From the NCBI RefSeq assembly GCF_041435495.1, contig NZ_CP108644.1, forward strand, positions 5,379,501-5,443,500: a DNA stretch of 64,000 nucleotides, in the 5' to 3' direction. This document shows, in pieces, positions 57,566-64,000 of this stretch. The notes under the pieces were generated by a model. The model made no database searches. It was not told the origin of the DNA and saw only the letters and a list, made by a program, of their open reading frames with translations. The DNA is from Streptomyces sp. NBC_01116. Its GTDB lineage: Bacteria; Actinomycetota; Actinomycetes; Streptomycetales; Streptomycetaceae. The position numbers and the translations under genes were made by a program. The stretch's first letter is position 1. Every line of letters begins with the position of its first letter.

Positions 57566-58201
57566 TCAGTCCTGCCGGACGCCGTCCGGCGTGGCCAGGT
57601 CGCCCGGCCGGGACTTCGTCTGCGAGGTGCACAGATAACCGCGCGGCGGGTAGTCCCCGGGCCCGCCCAGGACCACGGACCCGTCCCGGACCAGCGTCTC
57701 GCTCTCCGCGTACGTGCACACCAGCTGGGCCAGCGCCTCCGCCGACAGGTCCTCCGGCTGGCTGCTGAGGCGCACGGTGCCCTCCGGATCGTCGTCCCGG
57801 ACCGGAGTCACCCGCAGCCCCGCCGGAACCGCGGTGGTGAACCCGGCCCGCCGCTCGTTCGCGGGCGGCGCCTGCTGGACCTCCTTCAGCAGGGTCCGGG
57901 CGGCCGCCACCGGGTCGGCGCCGGTCGCGTCCGCCGCCACCGGGCGGTCCACGGTGACCAGCTGCGAGGTGCACACCAGATACACCGTGGCGCTCACGCC
58001 GGCCGCCGACCGGCCGGCGACGTCCGACGCCGACAGCCGGCACGGCACCCGGGAGGGCGCGGCCCCCGCGTCCACCGGCACCGAGGTCGTACGGATCCCG
58101 CACCCGGAGGCCAGCGCGGCGGCCGTCAGCACGGCCGCCAACGAGGCTGCCGTACGCCGCCGGAGCGGGCCTCGCCGGTACGTGACATCGCCGCGCTTCA
58201 C
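57566..58201 (-). CDS. GerMN-like lipoprotein encoded with afsQ2/afsQ1
   Basis: A 211-residue lipoprotein: basic N-terminus, hydrophobic core, lipobox LASGC, then a domain of GerMN type (VYLVCTSQLVTVDRPVAADA; DPVAAARTLLKEVQQAPPAN; GLRVTPVRDDDPEGTVRLSS; ALAQLVCTYAESETLVRDG). Its GTG overlaps the stop of afsQ2 (GTGA), so it is the third gene of the afsQ1-afsQ2 operon. It may modulate the signal perceived by AfsQ2, as LpqB does for MtrB, but that is inference. Confidence 0.85.
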   Translation of the reverse strand: MKRGDVTYRRGPLRRRTAASLAAVLTAAALASGCGIRTTSVPVDAGAAPSRVPCRLSASDVAGRSAAGVSATVYLVCTSQLVTVDRPVAADATGADPVAAARTLLKEVQQAPPANERRAGFTTAVPAGLRVTPVRDDDPEGTVRLSSQPEDLSAEALAQLVCTYAESETLVRDGSVVLGGPGDYPPRGYLCTSQTKSRPGDLATPDGVRQD

Positions 58202-59727
58202 GTCGCCCCGTTCTCGTCCGGGGCGTCCGCCCCCGGTTCGTCGTGGTGCGCGAGCTTCTCGGCGTCGCGCGGCAGCCGCAGTTCGAAGACGGCGCCGCCG
58301 TCCGGCGAGTTCGCCGCCGTGATGTCACCGCCGTGGATGTGCGCGTTCTCCATGGCGATGGAGAGGCCGAGCCCGCTGCCCTCCGACCGCGGCCGGGAGG
58401 CGCTGGCCTTGTAGAACCGGTCGAAGACGTGCGGCAACACGTCCTCGGGGATGCCCGGACCGTGGTCCCGTACGTCGATGACCAGCTCCTCGCCCTCGGT
58501 CCGCACCCGTACGCCCACCGGCGAACCCCCGTGCTTGAGGGCGTTGCCGATCAGATTGGCCAGGATCACGTCCAGCCGGCGCGGATCGAGCCGGACCATC
58601 ATGCCGCGCTCCGCGTCCAGGTCCACCGCGTCCAGCCAGGCCCGCGCGTCGATGCACGCCGTCACCTGGTCGGCCACGTCGACCGTGTCCAGAACCAGCC
58701 GGGCCGTGCCCGCGTCGAAGCGGGTCACCTCCATCAGGTTCTCCACCAGGTCGTTCAGCCGCCGGGTCTCGCTGACCACCAGATGCACCGCGGGCGCGAT
58801 CATCGGGTCGAGGGTGTCCGCCTCGTCCTCCAGCACCTCGGCCACCGCGGTGATCGCGGTCAGCGGGGTGCGCAGCTCGTGCGACATGTCGGCGACGAAC
58901 CGGCGGCTCGCCTCCTCCCGCGCGCTCATGTCCGCGACCTTCTTCTCCAGTGAGCCGGCCGTTCTGTTGAACGTACGGGAGAGATCGGCGAGTTCGTCGG
59001 TGCCCGACACCTCCAGCCGGGTGTCGAGCTTGCCCTCGCCGAGCTTGCGGGCCGCGTCGCCGAGCCGCTGCACCGGACGCAGCACCGTCGTCGCGGCGGC
59101 CTGCGCGAGCAGCGCCGAGCCGACCAGCGCGAGAGCGGTGGCGATCCCCAGCGACCAGGCCAGTGAGTTGAGGTCCTGCCGTTCCTGGTCGAGGGACTTG
59201 AGCATGTAACCGGTCGGGCCGCCGCCGATGATCCGCGTACCGGCGACCAGGTACGGCGTGCCCGCGATGCTCGTCCGCTGCCAGAACAGGTGGTACTCGT
59301 GCTCGTTGCTCGACGTCAGCGGCTGCTTGCGGGCCACCTGCTCCTGGAGCGAGTCCGGCACGTCGGCCCGGGTGAAGCTGTCCAGGTCGGAGTAGCCCAC
59401 GATCGGCTTGCCGCGCTCGCGCTCGGCCACCAGCAGCACGCTGTAGCCCGGACTGCTGGACGCCATCTCCCCGGCGGCCCGCTGGAGGTCGTCCTTGGTG
59501 GGGCGCGTCGGCAGCCCCGCCGCGGTCTCCTGCATCTGCCGCCGGAAGTCGTCGAGCGCGGTGTCCTGCGTACGCGTCAGCACGGCCTCGCGGTTGAGCC
59601 AGTACGCGATCCCCGAAGCGGAGACCGCGGCCGTCAGCGCCACCAGCGCGAACACCACGACCAGGCGCAGCCGCAGACTGGTCCAGCGCAGACCGGCGCG
59701 CAGGGACCGCTTGGCGGTTTCGGTCAC
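58198..59727 (-). CDS. afsQ2: AfsQ2 sensor histidine kinase
   Basis: A 509-residue membrane kinase. First transmembrane helix LRLVVVFALVALTAAVSASG, an extracytoplasmic sensor part (about 60-190), second helix LAWSLGIATALALVGSALLA, HAMP (RPVQRLGDAARKLGEGKLDT), H-box MSHELRTPLTAITAVAEVLE, and ATP-binding boxes NLIGNALKHGG, DHGPGIPEDV and GSGLGLSIA. GTG 59727 overlaps the afsQ1 stop by GTGA. AfsQ1/Q2 of S. coelicolor respond to nitrogen/glutamate conditions and influence antibiotic production and development. Confidence 0.94.
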   Translation of the reverse strand: MTETAKRSLRAGLRWTSLRLRLVVVFALVALTAAVSASGIAYWLNREAVLTRTQDTALDDFRRQMQETAAGLPTRPTKDDLQRAAGEMASSSPGYSVLLVAERERGKPIVGYSDLDSFTRADVPDSLQEQVARKQPLTSSNEHEYHLFWQRTSIAGTPYLVAGTRIIGGGPTGYMLKSLDQERQDLNSLAWSLGIATALALVGSALLAQAAATTVLRPVQRLGDAARKLGEGKLDTRLEVSGTDELADLSRTFNRTAGSLEKKVADMSAREEASRRFVADMSHELRTPLTAITAVAEVLEDEADTLDPMIAPAVHLVVSETRRLNDLVENLMEVTRFDAGTARLVLDTVDVADQVTACIDARAWLDAVDLDAERGMMVRLDPRRLDVILANLIGNALKHGGSPVGVRVRTEGEELVIDVRDHGPGIPEDVLPHVFDRFYKASASRPRSEGSGLGLSIAMENAHIHGGDITAANSPDGGAVFELRLPRDAEKLAHHDEPGADAPDENGAT

Positions 59728-60410
59728 TGAGGCGAGTCCAGCCGGTAGCCCACGCCCCGCACCGTACGGATCAGGGTCGGCGAGGACGGCACGTCCTCCA
59801 CCTTCGCGCGCAGCCGCTGCACACAGGCGTCCACCAGACGGGAGTCGCCCAGGTAGTCGTGCTCCCACACCAGGCGCAGCAACTGCTGCCGGGACAGGGC
59901 CTGGCCGGGCCGGCGGCTCAGCTCCAGCAGGAGCCGCAGCTCGGTCGGCGTGAGCTGGAGGTCCTCGCCGTCCTTGGTGACGGTCATGGCGGAGCGGTCG
60001 ATCACCACGTTGCCGAAGGTCGCCGAGTCGGTCGACTCGCGCTCCCCGCGGCGCAGCACCGCCCGGATCCGGGCGTCCAGCACCCGGCCCTGGACGGGTT
60101 TCACCACATAGTCGTCCGCGCCGGACTCCAGTCCCACCACGACGTCGATGTCGTCGCTGCGCGCGGTCAGCAGAATGATCGGCAGCTGGTCGGTGCGGCG
60201 GATACGCCGGCACACCTCGAAACCGTCGATCCCGGGCAGCATCACATCCAGCACGACCAGGTCGGGCCGCTGCTCACGCAGCAGTTCCAGGCCGTCCTCT
60301 CCCGTCGCCGCGGTGGCCACACGGTGGCCCTGGCGTGACAACGAGAGTTCGAGGGCCGTGCGGATGGCGTCGTCGTCCTCGATCAGCAACAGGAAAGGCA
60401 CGGACGTCAT
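59724..60410 (-). CDS. afsQ1: AfsQ1 response regulator
   Basis: A regulator of 226-229 residues of the OmpR family. Receiver: LLIEDDDAIRTALELSLSRQ, VVLDVMLPGIDGFEVCRRIR (phospho-acceptor Asp), ILLTARSDD and DYVVKPVQ. DNA-binding winged helix: LTPTELRLLLELSRRPGQAL through RTVRGVGYRLDSPQ. From memory it is nearly identical to S. coelicolor AfsQ1. Start is ATG 60410 or GTG 60401; neither has a good ribosome-binding site. Divergent from sigQ, with its own binding box between. Confidence 0.94.
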   Translation of the reverse strand: MTSVPFLLLIEDDDAIRTALELSLSRQGHRVATAATGEDGLELLREQRPDLVVLDVMLPGIDGFEVCRRIRRTDQLPIILLTARSDDIDVVVGLESGADDYVVKPVQGRVLDARIRAVLRRGERESTDSATFGNVVIDRSAMTVTKDGEDLQLTPTELRLLLELSRRPGQALSRQQLLRLVWEHDYLGDSRLVDACVQRLRAKVEDVPSSPTLIRTVRGVGYRLDSPQ

Positions 60411-60483
60411 TCTGGCCCATGGTGGCGCTTCAGTTCGACCTGTGGCCCCCTCCGATTGTCCGGGCACGGCCCCGGCCACCCCT

Positions 60484-60499
60484 GTGACAGGCCTGTGAC
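60484..60499. promoter_or_regulatory. AfsQ1-type binding site GTGAC-N6-GTGAC
   Basis: GTGACAGGCCTGTGAC is an exact match to the published AfsQ1 consensus GTnAC-n6-GTnAC. A third degenerate half (GGGAC at 60506-60510) continues the 11-bp spacing. Location between afsQ1 and sigQ fits known AfsQ1 activation of sigQ. Confidence 0.85.
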
Positions 60500-60585
60500 A
60501 GTCGGGGGACAGCGCCATGAAACTGCCCCGGCAAGCTCGTGGTCAGCAGGGAACGAGAACGGACTCCACCGATAGGGGGCGCGAG

Positions 60586-61353
60586 ATGAACGCACTGCAC
60601 AGCACCGGCTCAAGCGCGGTTGTCACGCGTCTCCACGACGTCGGGCGGAGCACGGAGAAGTCCGGCGCCACGAATGTACGGGGGTGTGTTCGGAGCGCCG
60701 GGCGTCAGCACCAGACGGCGGCGGAGCAGGTGCGCATGCCGTACATGGCGGTGGTCGACGCGCCCAAGGGTGCGGCGAGCGCGTACGGGGAGGCCGCGGG
60801 GGACCGCACGGCCAGGACGGGGGACGCGGACGCCGAAGCGGCGTTCACGGCCTACGTCCAGGAGCGACGGGCCTCCCTGTACGCGACCGCCTACCACCTG
60901 ACCGGTGACCGGTTCGAGGCCGAGGACCTGCTGCAGAGCGCCCTCTTCTCGACGTACCGGGCGTGGGACCGGATCAGCGACAAGGCGGCGGTCGGCGGCT
61001 ATCTGCGCCGCACCATGACCAATCTGCACATCAGCGCCTGGCGCAGGCGCAAGCTCAACGAATACCCGACCGAGGAGCTGCCGGAGACGGTGGGCGACAC
61101 GGACGCGATGCGCGGCACGGAGCTGCGGGCGGTGCTCTGGCAGGCGCTCGCCCGGCTGCCCGAACTCCAGCGCACGATGCTGGTCCTGCGGTACTACGAG
61201 GGCCGCACCGACCCGGAGATCGCGTCGATCCTCGACATCAGTGTCGGCACGGTGAAGTCCAGCATCTGGCGCTCCCTGCGCCGGCTGCGCGAGGACGAGG
61301 TCCTCAGCTTCGGACGTGACGAGCAGGAGTCCTTCGGCGAGTTGGTGGCCTGA
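60586..61353 (+). CDS. sigQ: SigQ, SigE-family ECF sigma factor
   Basis: A 255-residue sigma factor. Residues 1-85 are a low-homology N-terminal extension; then region 2 (FTAYVQERRASLYATAYHLT; EAEDLLQSALFSTYRAWDRI) and region 4 (LARLPELQRTMLVLRYYEGR; IASILDISVGTVKSSIWRSL). Divergent from afsQ1-afsQ2, as for sigQ in S. coelicolor. ATG 60586 chosen with AGGGGG about 6-9 nt upstream; an earlier in-frame ATG (60517) would include the AfsQ1 box area in the message but has poor support. Confidence 0.92.
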   Translation: MNALHSTGSSAVVTRLHDVGRSTEKSGATNVRGCVRSAGRQHQTAAEQVRMPYMAVVDAPKGAASAYGEAAGDRTARTGDADAEAAFTAYVQERRASLYATAYHLTGDRFEAEDLLQSALFSTYRAWDRISDKAAVGGYLRRTMTNLHISAWRRRKLNEYPTEELPETVGDTDAMRGTELRAVLWQALARLPELQRTMLVLRYYEGRTDPEIASILDISVGTVKSSIWRSLRRLREDEVLSFGRDEQESFGELVA

Positions 61354-61370
61354 GGCTGGGCCCTCCGTCT

Positions 61371-61491
61371 CGGGGGAGGCGGGGGCCACGGGGGAAGCAC
61401 GGGGGAGCAGGAGAAAACGGGGATCGAGGGGGTTCGGGGGAACCACGGGGGAACGGCCCGTCGCTTCGGGGGAGGCGAGGGCCACGGGGGA
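61371..61491. repeat. G-rich duplicated 25-bp segment downstream of sigQ
   Basis: CGGGGGAGGCGGGGGCCACG+GGGGA (61371-61395) recurs with one mismatch at 61467-61491; further CACGGGGGA copies lie between. The whole 61354-61612 spacer is G-run-rich on the plus strand, with G-tracts of five. No gene is apparent. Confidence 0.8.
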
Positions 61492-61612
61492 GACACAGCG
61501 GGGTCGTACGGGCCGGGGGGTCCTGTACGGCCCCGCTTCTCCGTGTGCCCCGACCGTTACGGTGTGGTCGGCGCCGTTGCCCGCGGCCGCCCGCGAACCA
61601 GGAAGTGAGCAA

Positions 61613-62677
61613 GTGAGCGCAGCAGTGGGCCGCACGAGGCCGGCATGGATGGTCCGGGCGGTCGTGGCCGTTCTGGTCGTGACGGTGGCGGGGCTGTCGC
61701 ACGCCTGGCGCAACACCAACGTGCTGACGGCTGAGCGGATCTGCGGGGACCTGGTCTCGGCGGAGAAGGCGGACGCGGTCCTTCCGGGGTCCGGGCGTCT
61801 GGACGCCGAAGGGGACGGTCTGGATGACGACGACCTGACGGATACGACGTGCGGGGTCGAGAAGTCGTCCGTCGTCCCCGGCTCGGGCGAGAGCCGGCTG
61901 ACTGTTCGGCTCTGGCGGGTACGAGGCCACGATCCGCTGACCTTCGAGAGTGAGCCCTACCCGACGGGCGCCTCGTTCTTCAGCGGCGAGGTGACCGGCG
62001 GCGTCGACGCTCACAAGGCGTGGGTCATGCTGCCCGAGAAGTGCTGGACGGACCGGCCGGTGGTCGCCGAGTTCGACATCACCGAACCGGCTGCCGACCG
62101 CGCCGCCTTCGCCGCCCTGGCCACCGACACCGTACGGACCGTCGCGGCCCGGACCGGATGCGGTGACCTCCCCGGGAAGCCCGGAACGCTCGTGCCTCCG
62201 CGCTCCGACGCCGCCCGCCCGGTCACCGCGGGACAGGTGTGCGGCCTGGACGGCCTGACCGTGGCGGGCCAGGTGCCGGCAGGGGCGAAGGTCCTCGACG
62301 AGGGGCAGAAGGCCCCCACCGACCTGTGGACCTGCAAGCTGACCCTGGACGACGAGACGCGCGGCCATGTCCGTGCGGACGGCTTCATGAAGTACACGGC
62401 CTCCCGGGACCCGCTGCTCATCGCCGCCATGCGGAAGTTTCCGGGCACGGTCACCGGCGCGGCGCGGGGCGGCCGGGAAGCGGAAATCGTCGACAAGGGT
62501 GCTGGATTCATCCTGCGCTGCGCGGAGGGCGACCCCCTCTACCTGGCGGTGGACTCGGGACAGCAGTACCTGGAAGCGAGCAAGCTCCACGCGGACCTTC
62601 CCCAGCGGGACGCCTACGTCGAGCCCTTCGTGAAGGCCGCCGCCAGGACCTTCGGCTGCGCGGCCCCCGCCGGCTGA
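61613..62677 (+). CDS. hypothetical membrane-anchored or secreted protein
   Basis: A 354-residue protein with an N-terminal hydrophobic segment (WMVRAVVAVLVVTVAGLSHA) and a Cys-containing exterior part with two roughly similar halves: CGDLVSAEKADAVLPG...CGVEKSS and CGLDGLTVAGQ...WTCKLTLDDE, followed by a C-terminal HADLPQRDAYVEPFVKAAAR. The GTG at 61613 follows AGGA; ATG 61643 is a possible alternative. I do not recognise the family; Streptomyces encodes many such extracytoplasmic proteins. Confidence 0.72.
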   Translation: MSAAVGRTRPAWMVRAVVAVLVVTVAGLSHAWRNTNVLTAERICGDLVSAEKADAVLPGSGRLDAEGDGLDDDDLTDTTCGVEKSSVVPGSGESRLTVRLWRVRGHDPLTFESEPYPTGASFFSGEVTGGVDAHKAWVMLPEKCWTDRPVVAEFDITEPAADRAAFAALATDTVRTVAARTGCGDLPGKPGTLVPPRSDAARPVTAGQVCGLDGLTVAGQVPAGAKVLDEGQKAPTDLWTCKLTLDDETRGHVRADGFMKYTASRDPLLIAAMRKFPGTVTGAARGGREAEIVDKGAGFILRCAEGDPLYLAVDSGQQYLEASKLHADLPQRDAYVEPFVKAAARTFGCAAPAG

Positions 62678-62698
62678 GCGCGGGCGGGGCGCCCGTCC

Positions 62699-63343
62699 CT
62701 ACTCCGGGACCGGCGCTCCCACGCCCGCCCTGCGGCAGCGCCCGGCCGCCGCGGCGGCGAACCGCCCCAGCGCCTCCTCCTTGCCGCAGGGATACGCCCC
62801 CAGGGCCGTCTGGCGGGCCACGATGCGGCGTTCGGCCCGCATCAGCCGCCAGCCCCGCCGCAGCAGGAACGGCACCGACTTGCGGCCCTCGCGCAGATCC
62901 CGCACCAGCCGCCGCCGGAACGTGGTGGACGGGCGGCCGCGCAGGCACAGCGCGTCCGCCAGCAGCCCCAGGTCCTGGCAGCGTTCGGCGATGTCCGCCG
63001 CGAAGATGCCCTCCGCCACGAACAGCGGTGACCGCTCGATGTGGAAGGCCTCGTGGTCCGTACGGGAGCTGGTGGCGATGTCGTACACCGGAACGTCCGT
63101 CCGGCCGCACCGGCACAGCTCGGCGATGGCGGCCACCGCCGCGTCCGCGTCCCAGGACCGGGCGGAGTCCCAGTCGATGTCCGCGGAGCCGGGGACCCGG
63201 GGCAGCGTCGGGTCGTCGTGCTCCTTGTAGAAGTCGTCCAGGCGCAGCACCGGCAGACCGGTGCGGGCGGCCAGGACGGACTTGCCGGAGCCGGAGGGGC
63301 CCGCGAGCAGGACGACGCGGGTCGGGATCGGTTGGGAACTCAC
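62699..63343 (-). CDS. uridine kinase-like P-loop NTPase
   Basis: A 214-residue kinase-like protein: Walker A GPSGSGKS, LRLDDFYKEHDDPTLP (typical uridine kinase region after the P-loop), DWDSARSWDADAAVAAIAEL, VAEGIFAADIAERC, and RRLVRDLREGRK. It probably phosphorylates uridine or a related small molecule; the position near nucleoside genes is suggestive only. Start is uncertain: GTG 63343 fits homologues, but ATG 63412 or 63409 with GAGG upstream is possible. Confidence 0.82.
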   Translation of the reverse strand: MSSQPIPTRVVLLAGPSGSGKSVLAARTGLPVLRLDDFYKEHDDPTLPRVPGSADIDWDSARSWDADAAVAAIAELCRCGRTDVPVYDIATSSRTDHEAFHIERSPLFVAEGIFAADIAERCQDLGLLADALCLRGRPSTTFRRRLVRDLREGRKSVPFLLRRGWRLMRAERRIVARQTALGAYPCGKEEALGRFAAAAAGRCRRAGVGAPVPE

Positions 63344-63471
63344 AGAACAGAAGTGTGAGGCATTGACCCGCGCAGGGGACCCCTCGGGCCTCCTGTTGGT
63401 ATCCAGCATCACACCTCAACTACTCTGCGCGCACAGACGATTACCCGACCAGGTTCGATCAGGTGGAAAAC

Positions 63472-63891
63472 ATGGCACTTCATGCACGTAAGCCCGAACG
63501 TCGCGTCCTGCTGCGCGCGGGTCTGACCATCACCGCGCTGGGGGCCGCCCTGGGAGCCGGTGCGGGCTCCGCGGGGGCCGTCCAGCTGCCCCCGGTCGCG
63601 GAGATCCCGGACCAGGGCGCCTCGGCCCTCCAGGCGGTCGGCGAGACCGCCGCACCGGCGGTGACCAGCGCGCTCGGGACCTCGCTGGCCAGCAGCGTCG
63701 CCCCGATCACCGACCTCCAGCTGGACCCGCTGGCCAACACCGGGGTGGACCCGCTGGACAACGCCGTGGGCACCCAGATCGCGGACTTCAAGCCGCTGAC
63801 CACGGCCGTCCTCACGGACCCGATCACCAGCGGCGGCTCGCTGGGCGACCTGCCGGTGGTGGGGACGGTCACCGGGCTCGTCACCGGCTGA
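63472..63891 (+). CDS. small secreted Ala/Leu-rich protein
   Basis: A 139-residue exported protein: basic N-terminus, hydrophobic LLRAGLTITALGAALGAGAG, cleavage near AGA. The mature chain (PPVAEIPDQGASALQAVGET; ITDLQLDPLANTGVDPLDNA; DLPVVGTVTGLVTG) lacks Cys and known motifs. AGGTGG precedes the ATG at 63472; GTG 63463 would add three residues. Function unknown. Confidence 0.8.
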   Translation: MALHARKPERRVLLRAGLTITALGAALGAGAGSAGAVQLPPVAEIPDQGASALQAVGETAAPAVTSALGTSLASSVAPITDLQLDPLANTGVDPLDNAVGTQIADFKPLTTAVLTDPITSGGSLGDLPVVGTVTGLVTG

Positions 63892-63912
63892 CGCCCGGCG
63901 CGCGGAGACGGC

Positions 63913-63950
63913 GGACGGGGCCGCCCCGGGGTGGGAGGGCGGCCCCGTCC
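63913..63950. terminator. 13-bp perfect terminator near window end
   Basis: GGACGGGGCCGCC (63913-63925) / GGCGGCCCCGTCC (63938-63950), 12-nt loop, between the secreted-protein gene and a possible convergent gene. Confidence 0.8.
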
Positions 63951-63966
63951 GGGCTTCGGGTGCGCG

Positions 63967-64000
63967 TCAGTACGAGGAGCCGGAGGCTCCCAGGGCGCCC
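63967..64000 (-). CDS. possible C-terminal end of a gene continuing beyond the window
   Basis: On the minus strand the last bases read ...ALGASGSSY followed by a stop at 63967-63969. Placement just beyond a bidirectional-type terminator fits the end of a convergent gene, but only about ten codons are visible and the product cannot be named. Confidence 0.25.
   Translation of the reverse strand, partial: GALGASGSSY

Overview
The window is high-GC actinobacterial DNA that reads as the core chromosome of a Streptomyces. Codons end almost always in G or C, GTG and TTG starts and 4-nt start/stop overlaps are frequent, and several families are typical of Streptomyces (SAV_915, DUF4328, DUF6716, coupled ECF sigma factor/membrane protein pairs). 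The afsQ1/afsQ2/sigQ block is recognisable as the one described in S. coelicolor. I saw no rRNA, tRNA, CRISPR array, prophage or intact insertion sequence.

Layout. 1-5.3 kb: the C-terminal end of a GH20 beta-N-acetylhexosaminidase, two genes of unknown function, a universal stress protein, and a SAV_915 protein followed by a diaminopimelate decarboxylase-like enzyme. 5.8-13.8 kb: a high-affinity potassium uptake locus, with a 27-residue membrane peptide, kdpF, kdpA, kdpB and kdpC, a strong hairpin, then kdpE and kdpD. 14-19 kb: an ECF sigma factor coupled to a membrane protein, an L,D-transpeptidase lipoprotein carrying perfect tandem repeats, a LysE exporter and a MarR regulator. 19.2-33.8 kb: eleven genes in three transcription units that appear to build a nonulosonic-acid cell-wall glycopolymer. 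They include a Kdn/sialate synthase, a cytidylyltransferase-phosphatase fusion, polysialyltransferase-like and other glycosyltransferases, a pyruvyltransferase fusion and an acyltransferase. This resembles the teichulosonic acid locus reported in S. coelicolor.

33.8-45 kb: an FG-GAP secreted protein, an M20 amidohydrolase, then nucleoside uptake and salvage: a BMP lipoprotein, an ABC ATPase, two permeases, cytidine deaminase and thymidine phosphorylase, followed by a Uma2 protein. Adenosine deaminase lies at 54.9 kb. A palindromic 12-mer (CTACGCGCGTAG and close variants) sits just upstream of all four nucleoside transcription units (37.1, 38.5, 43.0 and 54.8 kb). It is the best candidate here for an undescribed regulatory circuit. 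45-54.8 kb: a secreted subtilase with an apparent 1-nt frameshift at its signal peptide, a STAS protein, a SnoaL-fused ECF sigma factor, a second L,D-transpeptidase, a methyltransferase remnant, a divergent MFS/LysR pair and a hydrolase lacking its nucleophile.

56-64 kb: small secreted and membrane proteins, then the lipoprotein-afsQ2-afsQ1 operon divergent from sigQ, with an exact AfsQ1-type box (GTGAC-N6-GTGAC) between them, a secreted unknown, a uridine-kinase-like P-loop protein and an Ala-rich exported protein.

Many gene ends carry perfect long hairpins that I annotate as terminators. They usually lack a U-run, as is normal in Streptomyces.
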